Shown: positions 39,989-48,509 of the stretch, one piece after another
Numbering within the stretch: the first letter of the stretch is position 1
How the letters are laid out: every line of letters begins with the position of its first letter
NCBI GenBank assembly: GCA_030159235.1
Contig: BSBG01000009.1
Location: 85,592-149,591, forward strand
From: Bacillus safensis
GTDB taxonomy: Bacteria; Bacillota; Bacilli; Bacillales; Bacillaceae
DNA length: 64,000 nucleotides
Direction: 5' to 3'
Made by a program: the position numbers and the translations under genes
The notes under the pieces: model-generated
The model's database searches: none
Seen by the model: only the letters and a program-made list of their open reading frames with translations
What the model was told of the DNA's origin: nothing

Positions 39989-41377
39989 TTATTTTACCGT
40001 TTGATCAGAAGAAGCTGTTTCAATCGGTTTTCGTTTTCCAATTCCAAATACAAAAAAGCTAATCGCCACTAAAATCAAGAATCCAATTCCCACAATAAGA
40101 GAAATACGCGTATCCTGATTAATGAGCATAAATACAAGAACCATCAATAAGAATCCAATTGTAAGATAGTTAGAAAACGGTGCTAGCGGCATCTTGAATG
40201 GATGCTGCTCAAGCGCTGCCCCCTTCGCCCTCCTGAAGCCGATATGACTAATTAAAATGACAAACCAAGGCACCATACCAGGAAGTATGCTCGCACTATA
40301 CACATAGACGAAAATATTTGGCGGAGAAACATAATTTAGGACAACTCCTATCGCTAGACCAATCAGCACAGCGAATGTCCCAAAATACGGTACACCATTC
40401 TTCGAAATCTTTGTAAAGAAAGCAGGCGCCTGACCATTCACACCTAACGTATAAAGCATACGTCCCGCACTGAAAATACCACTATTACAGCCAGACATCG
40501 CCGCTGTGATGACAACAAAGTTAATAATACCAGCCGCTGCTGTAATTCCGATTTTCGCAAACGTCGCCACAAATGGACTGCCAAGGGTATTCAGCTGGTC
40601 CCATGGATACACCGTCACAATGACAAAAATCGCACCGATATAGAAAATCAAAATACGCCAGATGATACTTTTGATTGCATTTGTCAGCGTCTTTTGTGGA
40701 TTTTGTGCCTCACCGGCTGTAATCCCAATCAGCTCGACACCTTGATAGGCAGCAATGACAAGAGACAATGCAAACAAGAACCCGCTAAATCCACCTGTAA
40801 AAAACCCGCCATGCGCCCAAAGATTAGACAGCCCAATAGCAGTTCCACCATTTCCAAATCCAAAGAAAATAATGCCTAGACCTGCAATAATCATCAAGAT
40901 AATCGTCACAATTTTGATCATCGCAAACCAAAATTCAAACTCACCGAACGACTTGACCGAAATCAAATTGGCCGCTCCTAAAATAATCATCGCAATTAAT
41001 CCTGGAATCCACGCTGGCAGCTCCGGGAACCAATATTTCATATAAGCGCCCACAGCAATAATTTCAGACATTCCAACAATGACCCACTGGAACCAGTTAC
41101 TCCAAGCCGTCATATACCCCGCAAGCGGATGAATATATTGATGACCGAATGTAGCAAATGACCCTGTACTCGGTTCAACGTATAACATTTCTCCCATCGC
41201 ACGCATAATAAAAAAGATAAAAATACCACACACTGCGTACGCTAGAAGAACCGATGGACCTGTCCATTGAATGGCCTTAGCTGACCCCATAAATAGACCA
41301 ACACCAATTGTGCCGCCAAGAGCGATCATTTGAATATGTCGGGCACTTAACCCTCTCTTTAATTCCTTTTGAGCCAC
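39989..41377 (-). CDS. ybxG: Amino acid permease YbxG (AAT family)
   Basis: 462 residues, 12 membrane segments. The N-terminus [20 protein letters not shown] and [16 protein letters not shown] are typical of the amino acid-polyamine-organocation superfamily; overall the sequence follows B. subtilis YbxG, reported to import threonine and serine. GTG start at 41377 behind GAGGGGGAAG. A promoter and a terminator-like hairpin lie in the leader (41417-41495), suggesting attenuation. Confidence 0.88.
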   Translation of the reverse strand: MAQKELKRGLSARHIQMIALGGTIGVGLFMGSAKAIQWTGPSVLLAYAVCGIFIFFIMRAMGEMLYVEPSTGSFATFGHQYIHPLAGYMTAWSNWFQWVIVGMSEIIAVGAYMKYWFPELPAWIPGLIAMIILGAANLISVKSFGEFEFWFAMIKIVTIILMIIAGLGIIFFGFGNGGTAIGLSNLWAHGGFFTGGFSGFLFALSLVIAAYQGVELIGITAGEAQNPQKTLTNAIKSIIWRILIFYIGAIFVIVTVYPWDQLNTLGSPFVATFAKIGITAAAGIINFVVITAAMSGCNSGIFSAGRMLYTLGVNGQAPAFFTKISKNGVPYFGTFAVLIGLAIGVVLNYVSPPNIFVYVYSASILPGMVPWFVILISHIGFRRAKGAALEQHPFKMPLAPFSNYLTIGFLLMVLVFMLINQDTRISLIVGIGFLILVAISFFVFGIGKRKPIETASSDQTVK

Positions 41378-41416
41378 TTTTCTTCCCCCTCATCAACAAA
41401 CAACATAAAAATAAAA

Positions 41417-41438
41417 AATCAGAATTTTCATTCTGATT
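41417..41438 (-). terminator. Leader terminator-like hairpin of ybxG
   Basis: AATCAGAAT / ATTCTGATT, perfect 9-bp stem with a 4-base loop, followed on the minus strand by TTTTTATTTTT. It sits between the ybxG promoter and start, the place of an attenuator. Confidence 0.6.
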
Positions 41439-41466
41439 GAGAAACAATAATCTTTTGATGTATATT

Positions 41467-41495
41467 ATCATAATAAATCTACCCTTAAAAAACAA
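41467..41495 (-). promoter_or_regulatory. ybxG promoter
   Basis: TTGTTT (41490-41495) and TATGAT (41467-41472), 17-base spacer, minus strand. Confidence 0.6.
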
Positions 41496-41596
41496 TTGTT
41501 TTTTTGAGGAAAACACTATTAACAAAATATTCTGACATAAAAAGAGATTCAAATTGTTTTATATTGATATATTGAATCAAAGAAAGAAAGCTCACT

Positions 41597-42355
41597 TCAA
41601 TGCTTTTGACTTAGTAGAAACTGACCGCCTCTTATATCAATCTCAAAGGAACTCTGTCCATTTTTATGCAACATTTTCTCCTTCTTACAATCACAGGAAA
41701 AATCATTCCGAAAAGCACCAGATCTTTTCTTTACATAACAAGTAAACCCATCATTTTCCGGAATCGTCACATTAACATAAGCTCCAGTTGACGTCGATTT
41801 AAGTGAATTAAGCATGTGTGTAGAATGAACCTGTATCCTTCTACCCGTTACACGCAGATCAACGTCTGAGAAAGCACCCGTCAACTCCACTTTTGACGAT
41901 GTGGCGCGCAATGACAATGTTTGCGCGGCCAGCTGCCGACTAGAAATAAATCCACCTACTGATTCTACATGAAGATGCTTGATTTCACCTGATATCATCG
42001 TCTTTCCTGAGGTTAAATGACAATAGACATTTTCCACATTCAGCCCTTCTGTTAGAAGATTAGCTCCTTTACAACGAAGGGATATAGACTGTAACTGATT
42101 TTTCGGAAGATAGATCGCTACATCAGTTTGATAAAGGTGAAGCCCTAAGCTGAGTATTCTTTTTCGTCTATCTTGAATAACCAGCCGTCCATCTCTTACC
42201 TGATGATGCAGCAAATAACGCTTTGGAAAGACTTGATTGGTCGTTTGACGAATAATTAGATAAGGATGATCATGGTGATGAATACGCACCTCTCCGAGCA
42301 ACCAATCAAGCGATAATTCTACGACTGATTCTTCAATTTGAATTGTATGCTCCAC
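41597..42355 (-). CDS. DUF4097-like beta-repeat protein
   Basis: 252 residues, no signal peptide and no membrane segment. The body is made of short beta-strand repeats (LRCKGANLLTEGLNVENVYC, IKHLHVESVGGFISSRQL) typical of DUF4097 right-handed beta-helix-like proteins. Last gene behind a TetR regulator and a membrane protein; such trios often sense envelope or drug stress. Function unknown. Confidence 0.75.
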   Translation of the reverse strand: MEHTIQIEESVVELSLDWLLGEVRIHHHDHPYLIIRQTTNQVFPKRYLLHHQVRDGRLVIQDRRKRILSLGLHLYQTDVAIYLPKNQLQSISLRCKGANLLTEGLNVENVYCHLTSGKTMISGEIKHLHVESVGGFISSRQLAAQTLSLRATSSKVELTGAFSDVDLRVTGRRIQVHSTHMLNSLKSTSTGAYVNVTIPENDGFTCYVKKRSGAFRNDFSCDCKKEKMLHKNGQSSFEIDIRGGQFLLSQKH

Positions 42356-42381
42356 ATGTCTCCCTCCTTATTGATCGCGAC

Positions 42382-43065
42382 TCATCTCGTCTGAAGCCGG
42401 GTAACCGTACCCCACAATTCCAAGAACACAACAAAGACAGACGCGATCATGACTCCTGACAGAATGACATTCATTTGATCATTTCCATAGACAGAGATTA
42501 ATACATTTCCTAAAACAGCACATAGAACAATCGCAGTCATAATGGTCATGAAAATAGATTTCTTCATGAATCCCACTCTCATCGCAATCATGCCAATACC
42601 ACTGACACAGCAAGTAAACACTAGGTACGTTTTGATCACAGTGAACATCACATTAGCTGTGAGCGCATCATGGACAATGGGGAAGAACGTTTCAGTGACA
42701 CTAAACACAACAAATGAGGGAATGATACTACCCAGCATGACAATCGTAGAAAAGCAGAGCATCCAGACCATTCTCGAAAGAAGTGATGCTTTCAGCTTTG
42801 ATGAATGAGGTTCATGCTCTTCCAATGCCGTCATCACCACTCGACAATACATCCACGCTGTGACAATCGAAAAAAAGATCATCCATACTATACTGGTCAA
42901 CAAATAGATATTCTGATATTGCTGAAAACCCATTTCCTGTTCAACCTGTGCAACAAATGCGACGAAATAAATAAACACCAACAATACAATGCTTGCGATT
43001 ATACTGGCTTGAATAAAATTTCTCATATGGTTTTTTCTTAGCTCAAGTTTTATGAAGTGAAGCAT
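42382..43065 (-). CDS. Integral membrane protein, ABC-2 permease-like
   Basis: 227 residues with six hydrophobic segments and a short cytoplasmic N-terminus (LKLELRKNHMRNF) like that of ABC-2 type permeases. No ATPase gene accompanies it. It lies between the TetR and DUF4097-like genes, all in one direction. Confidence 0.7.
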   Translation of the reverse strand: MLHFIKLELRKNHMRNFIQASIIASIVLLVFIYFVAFVAQVEQEMGFQQYQNIYLLTSIVWMIFFSIVTAWMYCRVVMTALEEHEPHSSKLKASLLSRMVWMLCFSTIVMLGSIIPSFVVFSVTETFFPIVHDALTANVMFTVIKTYLVFTCCVSGIGMIAMRVGFMKKSIFMTIMTAIVLCAVLGNVLISVYGNDQMNVILSGVMIASVFVVFLELWGTVTRLQTR

Positions 43066-43115
43066 AAAGCATCCTCCTATGAAATGAATTTTCCTTTTAT
43101 CTCTTATCTGACTAT

Positions 43116-43778
43116 TTAGGTTCCAGGCTGATCATAACCACCAATCCCAGCATAGTGCGCTGTGACCTTTTGAATAAATAGATCACTCACCACATCCACT
43201 CCAAGCCCTTTCATCATCTGCTGCAAAAACAGCAAGCGCTGACTAGTTTCTTGTTGATCACGAGCAAATAGCGTTGGGTTCAGCCATATATTCACGAGAA
43301 GCATAAACACTTCTGCCACTTCACCAGGAAAAGCAGTCGTCATCGAACCATCCTCAATCCCTTCAAGAATCAGCTGCTTCATTTTAAGCGCATCCTGATT
43401 TACACCTGCCTTCATTCCCTCAACCACAAATTGTGGGTTTTTGATCTGATCAACCAAGATCCCATCAATCGTATGAGATTGTGGATCTGACACAAGCTGC
43501 TCTAAAATACGCTGCAGCTTCTCTTTCGCATGCGTTGCCTCTGTATGCTCAATCAGATCTTCAAGCTTCTCAGTCGCATGACGAAATTGCCTCTCCATCA
43601 CAGCACGTAATATTTCTTCCTTCGATTTGAAATGATGATAGATAGCACCCTTAGACATGTTCAATTCATGGATGATATCCTGCAAACTCGTCTTTTCGAA
43701 TCCTTTTTCCTGAAACAGCTTCGTTGACACATTCAGAATTTGCTGGATTGTCTTTTCTGGGTATTTATTTCTGGCCAA
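43116..43778 (-). CDS. TetR-family transcriptional repressor
   Basis: 220 residues from TTG 43778 behind AAGGAGGCG. N-terminal helix-turn-helix (about 10-55: FQEKGFEKTSLQDIIHELNM, KGAIYHHFKSKEE) and a C-terminal ligand domain. A 21-bp palindrome directly upstream is the likely operator, giving autoregulation and control of the two genes that follow. Confidence 0.92.
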   Translation of the reverse strand: MARNKYPEKTIQQILNVSTKLFQEKGFEKTSLQDIIHELNMSKGAIYHHFKSKEEILRAVMERQFRHATEKLEDLIEHTEATHAKEKLQRILEQLVSDPQSHTIDGILVDQIKNPQFVVEGMKAGVNQDALKMKQLILEGIEDGSMTTAFPGEVAEVFMLLVNIWLNPTLFARDQQETSQRLLFLQQMMKGLGVDVVSDLFIQKVTAHYAGIGGYDQPGT

Positions 43779-43795
43779 TGAAATCGCCTCCTTTT

Positions 43796-43816
43796 ACATA
43801 CCGACCGTTGGTATGT
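43796..43816. promoter_or_regulatory. TetR operator
   Basis: ACATACCGACCGTTGGTATGT is a near-perfect inverted repeat (arms ACATACC / GGTATGT) 17 bases before the tetR start, over its ribosome site and probable promoter. Confidence 0.8.
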
Positions 43817-43860
43817 ATTTTAATCTACTTTATAATAATCTGTCAATACAGTTATCTAAA

Positions 43861-43886
43861 ATAAAAAAAGACCGCTCACACGGTCT
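43861..43886 (-). terminator. Terminator on minus strand
   Basis: AGACCG / CGGTCT, 6-bp stem with a 6-base loop, then TTTTTTTATTTT on the minus strand. It ends the remnant gene at 43876-43992, whose stop falls inside the stem. Confidence 0.75.
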
Positions 43887-43992
43887 CATCAAACTGTAAA
43901 TTCATAGGAACACCTGGCAATGCCGAAGCCTCCAGCATATTGGTTGTAGGTGTCTTCTCATTCACTTTCTCAAACCGAAAATCATCCCGTTC
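43876..43992 (-). pseudogene. C-terminal remnant of an unidentified gene
   Basis: A minus-strand frame of about 39 codons (…FRFEKVNEKTPTTNMLE…ASALPGVPMNLQFDETV) ends in TGA at 43876 right at a good terminator, but has no start or ribosome site and is preceded by a stop near 44000 and a GC-rich hairpin. It has the look of a genuine protein C-terminus, left after deletion of the rest. I do not recognise the family. The region to 44161 holds nothing else convincing. Confidence 0.45.
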
Positions 43993-44161
43993 CGCTCAGC
44001 GGGACGCCTGATATGGATACAAAAGAAGCTGTCCAGCTGTAGCTAACCTACGCTTCCGCACATATTCCCCCCCACATCGACAGCCCTGTTTCTTTCTTAA
44101 ACACATGCACCCCTACCTAGCAGAAGCATGAGTATCTAAAGGATGTAGAGAAAGAAAACAA

Positions 44162-45109
44162 TTAACGCTTACTTTCAATTTTAGCTAGAAAACCTTTAAA
44201 ATCATCTACCATTTCCTTTGATTTCGTATGGTGCAAATAATGGTCAGCTTTAAAAGTAACGACTTTCCCATAGTTTGAATTTTTCAGCAGATCTTCATGC
44301 ATTGCTTACCAGTTTGGTGTATCAGCCTCCGATTGATCAGCTAGATAAAAAACAACGGGTAGATTCTTAGGAAAATGTAAACGTTGTGCGTTTTTAAAAT
44401 TATTCGTGAAGTTTTCTACTTCACTAGCTTGGCTTTCATTCAAGAAATTTTGAAAGGTAAGCATTTTGATCTGATCTTTCGTTTGGTCATCTACTTTAGG
44501 CATGAGCAGTTGATCTGGATTCATTTTCAATAACAATCTGTAAAAGCCAGATTGATTTAGCAGCTGTAAGCTGGAGACTGGCAATTCTTCACCCATATCC
44601 TGCTGAGGAACACTACTATCAATTCCAACAAAAGCTTTGACTTCTTTTTCATACTGATTGACATATTCTAATCCATAAATCCCAGAAATCGAGTGGCCCA
44701 TCATCGTATACTTTTTAATGTTGAGCTTCTGCAAACATTCATGAATCTCATCCACAATGTTTTGGCTTGTCCGTACTTTATCTGTATCGTCACTTAAACC
44801 ATAACCAAAAGGTTCAATCACTACGACTCTATAATAAGGAGATAGTTCATCTACTAGAGGCTTGAAATCTAGCACTGGTGAAGGAGTTCCATAGCCTGGG
44901 AGAAGTACAATCGTTTCTTTCCCCTCGCCTTGAATGAGCACATTCATATGCTTCCCGTCTACCATGACCTTTTGCCCGTAAGCTTCTATTTTTCCCTTCT
45001 CCCTTTCATTACTAATTAGGTTGACAAAGTAAACACTTGCTAGAAAAACAGCAATGACCGTGATCATGGTGCATATGGATATCAGCATGATTTTCAATAA
45101 TTTTTTCAT
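44162..45109 (-). pseudogene. Alpha/beta hydrolase with in-frame stop (likely inactivated)
   Basis: The frame starts at ATG 45109 (GGGAAGAG upstream) with a membrane segment (about 5-29), then an alpha/beta-hydrolase domain: LLPGYGTPSPVLDFKP (oxyanion loop) and MGHSISGIYG (nucleophile Ser). A TAA at 44306-44308 stops it at 267 residues, before the catalytic His. The same frame continues for 47 codons (AMHEDLLKNSNYGKVV, then ADHYLHHT with the His) to TAA at 44162, so one base change has removed the C-terminus. Either a recent pseudogene, or a readthrough or sequencing artefact. Confidence 0.82.
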
Positions 45110-45164
45110 TATTTTTCTCTTCCCTTCATGATGAAGAACTCCAGCTTACATCCATCGATGAAAA

Positions 45165-45464
45165 TTAATATTTTCTTTCACAATAGATGATGCCAATTGT
45201 ATTTGCACAAACACTTGATACATACATAAAAGTAATCGCTATATAAAACCACTCTGTTGGAGATGAGAATTGATGGACTAAAGATTGAACGACAGCAACC
45301 AATATATACGCTATAGCCACACCTATAATTGAAAAACTTCCTGCCTTCGCTAAAATAAATTGACCTCGCTCATCATGTTTATATTCACGATTTTTCTTAA
45401 ATTGAAAGGCCGTGCTTAAAACAGAAAGGATAATCAGAGAATAAAGTATGATCGTCGTCATCAT
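45165..45464 (-). CDS. Small membrane protein paired with XRE regulator
   Basis: 99 residues, three hydrophobic segments (about 1-18, 42-63, 72-92) and a conserved-looking KHDERGQFILAKAG loop as in DUF2178-type proteins. Overlaps the regulator stop by 4 bases. Such XRE/membrane pairs are common in bacilli; the role is unknown. Confidence 0.8.
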   Translation of the reverse strand: MMTTIILYSLIILSVLSTAFQFKKNREYKHDERGQFILAKAGSFSIIGVAIAYILVAVVQSLVHQFSSPTEWFYIAITFMYVSSVCANTIGIIYCERKY

Positions 45465-45676
45465 TGTTGTTCCTCCTTATCGACCTCTTGAAATACGTCA
45501 TACAAATCAACTTCAAATGTTCTAGCAATTTGAAATGCTAATTTTAAAGACAAAGAATATTTACCATTTTCAATCGCTGCTACCGTTTGGCGAGTCACAC
45601 CTAACTTCTCTGCCAAATCTTTTTGTGTCCAGTCTTTTTCAGCCCGTAACACCTTGATTCTATTTTTAATCTCCAT
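45461..45676 (-). CDS. XRE-family regulator (short, YvaO/YozG-like)
   Basis: 71 residues, almost only a helix-turn-helix: RAEKDWTQKDLAEKLGVTRQ and TVAAIENGKYSLSLKLAF. Ribosome site GAAAGGAA. It most likely binds the twin palindromes upstream at 45707-45742 and regulates itself and the membrane protein. Confidence 0.92.
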   Translation of the reverse strand: MEIKNRIKVLRAEKDWTQKDLAEKLGVTRQTVAAIENGKYSLSLKLAFQIARTFEVDLYDVFQEVDKEEQQ

Positions 45677-45706
45677 TTCAAATTCCTTTCTTGAAGGATA
45701 TTTTAT

Positions 45707-45742
45707 TTAACATAATGTTAAAAATAATTAACATTATGTTAA
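45707..45742. promoter_or_regulatory. Twin XRE operators
   Basis: TTAACATAATGTTAA (45707-45721) and TTAACATTATGTTAA (45728-45742), two palindromes with centres 21 bases apart (two helix turns), 30 bases before the XRE gene. The two copies differ only in the central base. Confidence 0.85.
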
Positions 45743-45802
45743 ATAACAATAACCTCTTTTCTTATGTATGTCAATCTCATCATGAATATCTTACTGACTA
45801 TC

Positions 45803-45853
45803 GCAAAAAAAAAATCATCCATTTGAAGAGTACTTCCTCAAAATGAATGATTC
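45803..45853 (-). terminator. Terminator of the GntR-ABC operon
   Basis: On the minus strand AATCATTCATTT pairs with AAATGGATGATT (one mismatch), inner GAGGAAGTACTCTTC also pairs, and a run of ten T follows. Confidence 0.8.
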
Positions 45854-45875
45854 TTTTATGAGAGCTGTATAGGAA

Positions 45876-46481
45876 TTAAAACACTTTCCTCTGATAAATG
45901 GCAGTAGAAAGCCCCCAAGACAGCAGGTAGAAGAGCATAATCAGCACAGCTGACCCAGTATATAAAACAGGGATCGATATATTCATGATAAAATCAGTGA
46001 TCGCACTGAATTGCTCGGCTAAATAGAGAACAACAGGCGGTCCCATAGTGGATAATAGGATAAAGCCAATGAGCACTGCCGTTGTGATATAACCAGGCTT
46101 TAAGATATAAAACAATGGAAACGTACACGCCGCGAACAATAAAAACAACCCGCTGCCAAGTGCAATATCCGTCAGTGAAAAAAGCTTTCCAAAAACAATG
46201 AAAGCAGCACTTGTCAGCCCGATCGCAATAATCATATAGAAAACGGCACCAAGATAACGTGATGCGATAATTTCTTTACGTGTATAGGGCAAGGAATTTA
46301 ATAGAATATTCGTTTCTGCTTTCTCATCGTACGCATATGTGTTAAATGGAATGAAGACACTAGTGACTAGAAACGTCAATACCGGATGCACATCCATAAG
46401 AATAAAAAATAAGATAAACGGAATAAAAATGATCAGCTGCTTTTTCTGTAAAATCACATCACGTTTAATTAAATGAAACAT
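45876..46481 (-). CDS. ABC-2 type permease
   Basis: 201 residues with six membrane segments (ABC2_membrane_5 type). It overlaps the ATPase gene by 17 bases and is the membrane part of the same exporter. The substrate is unknown; GntR/YtrA-type operons are often induced by cell-wall antibiotics. Confidence 0.87.
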   Translation of the reverse strand: MFHLIKRDVILQKKQLIIFIPFILFFILMDVHPVLTFLVTSVFIPFNTYAYDEKAETNILLNSLPYTRKEIIASRYLGAVFYMIIAIGLTSAAFIVFGKLFSLTDIALGSGLFLLFAACTFPLFYILKPGYITTAVLIGFILLSTMGPPVVLYLAEQFSAITDFIMNISIPVLYTGSAVLIMLFYLLSWGLSTAIYQRKVF

Positions 46482-47340
46482 GCTGCACTCCGCCTTTCAA
46501 ATAAAACATAATATCCTCAAGGGATGCCCGCTCAATGACAACAGCATCCCCAAAAATAAGTTTCACTTCATCAATCCGATCGGTCAATGCCTCAAACCCC
46601 GCTGCTGTACGCTGAATATGGACAAAGGCCTTTTCTGTATCTCGATCCAATAAATCAAGACTTCCTTTCACAAGCGCATAGCTCTCTGCTACATCATGTA
46701 TCGACTGTTGAAAGACCAATTTTCCACTTTGTATAAATGCAATATAATCCGCGATCCGGTCTAAATCAGTTGTCACATGCGTCGAGAAAAAGATCGTCCG
46801 ATTTCCATCAATCATCAACTCTTGTAACGTGCCAAGCAGCTCTCTTCTAAAAACCGGATCTAACCCAGCCGTTGGTTCATCCATGATAATCAGCTCTGCA
46901 TGATGTGACAGCGCAATCGCAAGTGAAGCCTTCATCTGCATCCCTTTTGAGAATGTTTTGATCGCTTTATGAAGCGGCAAGCCAAACTGTTCAACATATT
47001 GCTCAAAAAGCTGGTCATCCCAGCGTTTATAGGCAGGTGCTACAATCCGTTTGATATCCTTTAAATTCAGCCCTGGGAAAAAAACGTTGGCATCGTAAAC
47101 AAATCCGATTCGTTCCTTAATCTCTTTTTCATGGGTATGATAATCCAATCCGAAAATCTTTACGTCACCTGAATCTGGTTTTAACAAATTCATGATCATT
47201 TTAATAGTGGTCGACTTACCCGCTCCATTTTCCCCAATAAACCCTGTGACAAAGCCTTTCTTGACCTGTAAATCAAGATTCTGTACTGAAAAATCCTTGA
47301 ATCGTTTCGACACTCCTTTGAATTCAATCACATGCTCCAC
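46465..47340 (-). CDS. ABC transporter ATP-binding protein
   Basis: 291 residues. Walker A GENGAGKSTT, signature FSKGMQMKASLA (modified LSGGQ), Walker B LIIMDEPTAGLDP and H-loop STHVTTD. Pairs with the overlapping ABC-2 permease; belongs to the YtrB/YhcH-like group. The regulator gene is 5 bases upstream. Confidence 0.93.
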   Translation of the reverse strand: MEHVIEFKGVSKRFKDFSVQNLDLQVKKGFVTGFIGENGAGKSTTIKMIMNLLKPDSGDVKIFGLDYHTHEKEIKERIGFVYDANVFFPGLNLKDIKRIVAPAYKRWDDQLFEQYVEQFGLPLHKAIKTFSKGMQMKASLAIALSHHAELIIMDEPTAGLDPVFRRELLGTLQELMIDGNRTIFFSTHVTTDLDRIADYIAFIQSGKLVFQQSIHDVAESYALVKGSLDLLDRDTEKAFVHIQRTAAGFEALTDRIDEVKLIFGDAVVIERASLEDIMFYLKGGVQHVSFN

Positions 47341-47345
47341 TCATC

Positions 47346-47717
47346 TCACTCCTCATATAAGAACTTTAATAACTGCTGCAATTCATCAAAAGATAAGCCT
47401 AATTCTTTGCCGTTTGTAACAACCGCTCCAAGCTGCTCCTCAATCACCTTCAATTTTTTCTCTCTCATCACTTCTAGATTTTGTTCCGCAACAAAAGATC
47501 CCTTACCTACAATTGAATAAATAAATCCTGCCTTCTCTAGCTCTTCATACGCTCGCTTTGTTGTAATCACGCTGATTTGTAAATCCTTCGCCAGCTTTCG
47601 AATAGACGGCAGTGCTGCGCCTTCTGCAAGCTCACCTGTTAAAATCATCGATTTGATTTGATTCGTAATTTGCTCATAGATAGGCTCCTTAGAATGGTTT
47701 GAAATCGTAATTTGCAT
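47346..47717 (-). CDS. GntR-family repressor (YtrA subfamily)
   Basis: 123 residues: winged helix at about 12-75 (YEQITNQIKSMILTGELAEG, LQISVITTKRAYEELEKAGF) and the short two-helix tail of the YtrA subfamily. First gene of a GntR-ATPase-permease operon; ribosome site AAGAGG. AT-rich repeats upstream at 47762-47797 (GTATATACACTATATA and GTGTATATAATG on the two strands) probably contain promoter and operator. Confidence 0.92.
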   Translation of the reverse strand: MQITISNHSKEPIYEQITNQIKSMILTGELAEGAALPSIRKLAKDLQISVITTKRAYEELEKAGFIYSIVGKGSFVAEQNLEVMREKKLKVIEEQLGAVVTNGKELGLSFDELQQLLKFLYEE

Positions 47718-47830
47718 ATAAAAACCTCTTTTTTTCTGTACTGGTGGTTGGAACAGAATAATGTATATACACTATATATACATTATATACACACTAAAAG
47801 AATATTCAACACATTTTTTAAAACAACGAA

Positions 47831-47862
47831 AAAAACCGCACAGCCTTAAGCCATGCGGTCCT
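47831..47862 (-). terminator. Terminator behind the 3' repeat of DUF418
   Basis: ACCGCA / TGCGGT with an inner partly paired GGC/GCC, followed on the minus strand by TTTTTTTCG. It sits behind repeat copy A (47876-47994), as the original terminator of the DUF418 gene would. Confidence 0.7.
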
Positions 47863-47875
47863 TTAACAAAATGCT

Positions 47876-47994
47876 TTATTTCCAATACACCCATTTTCCC
47901 ATAAGCCATTCCACCGGACCTCTTCTCCATTTTTTCAAATAGAGGTAGCTGATGAACAGCTGTGCCGTGTACAGTCCGACAGCAAGCAGCAGCA
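47876..47994 (-). repeat. Direct repeat A: orphan 3' end of the DUF418 gene
   Basis: 119 bp identical to 49971-50089 except for four bases. Read on the minus strand it encodes the last 39 residues of the DUF418 protein, stop included; all four differences are synonymous (CTG/TTG, two AAG/AAA, ACA/ACG). It therefore is a diverged allele of the gene end and not a recent copy. Confidence 0.9.
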
Positions 47995-48119
47995 TAACTT
48001 TTCTTTACATCACATTACTGCCAACAAACCAAAGTACTAACTTTTATAAAAAAATAATAAAGGGTGTTAAAAGAAGATGATTTAAGTTATTATGTACAAA
48101 AAGGGTAAAAGGGGATATT

Positions 48120-48479
48120 ATGTTAATTTTCAAGCGTTTTATCTACGGTTTTATTATTTTTTATTTCATATTTTTAAGCAGCCTTTTTATATACAGATTT
48201 ATAAATGGAGGAACAGAAGATAGTCATGATATTTTTGTATATATTATTTTGTTACTATCTTATATACCATTGCTCGCCATACTTAGTTACTTAATATTTT
48301 CTTATACTTTTGGTTATTTCAGATTAAATCCAAGGCTTAAAATCTTTCTTGTTGCTATATTAACATCTATCTTCACTAGCTTGTTCTTAGAACTTCAACT
48401 TAATGACCGTTTTTTTACAATAACTTCTTTCATTTCTGCTTTAATCATGAGCTTAATTTTACCTATTTTTAAAAAATAA
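48120..48479 (+). CDS. Small membrane protein of the DUF3238 cassette
   Basis: 119 residues from ATG 48120, AAAAGGGG upstream. Four hydrophobic segments (about 5-25, 38-60, 73-90, 96-114), few charges. Very AT-rich. Convergent with the secreted DUF3238 gene, with a shared terminator between them; both lie between the two DUF418 repeats. No family recognised; an immunity or self-protection role is a guess from the arrangement. Confidence 0.72.
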   Translation: MLIFKRFIYGFIIFYFIFLSSLFIYRFINGGTEDSHDIFVYIILLLSYIPLLAILSYLIFSYTFGYFRLNPRLKIFLVAILTSIFTSLFLELQLNDRFFTITSFISALIMSLILPIFKK

Positions 48480-48509
48480 CCTCACTCCAATCAAGTGAGG
48501 TTATTTTTT
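48472..48509. terminator. Bidirectional terminator
   Basis: AAATAACCTCACT / AGTGAGGTTATTT, about 12-bp stem around a 7-base loop, with T-runs on both strands; serves the convergent membrane-protein and DUF3238 genes. Confidence 0.88.

Noticed and set aside
43940..44030. GC-rich inverted repeat CCCGTTCCGCTCAGCGGGAC as a possible insertion-sequence end
   Set aside because: Only a local hairpin; no transposase, no second end and no target duplication nearby.
47720..47830. Dense TATATAC repeats as a possible CRISPR-like or satellite array
   Set aside because: Short, irregular and next to a GntR gene; better explained as promoter and operator.
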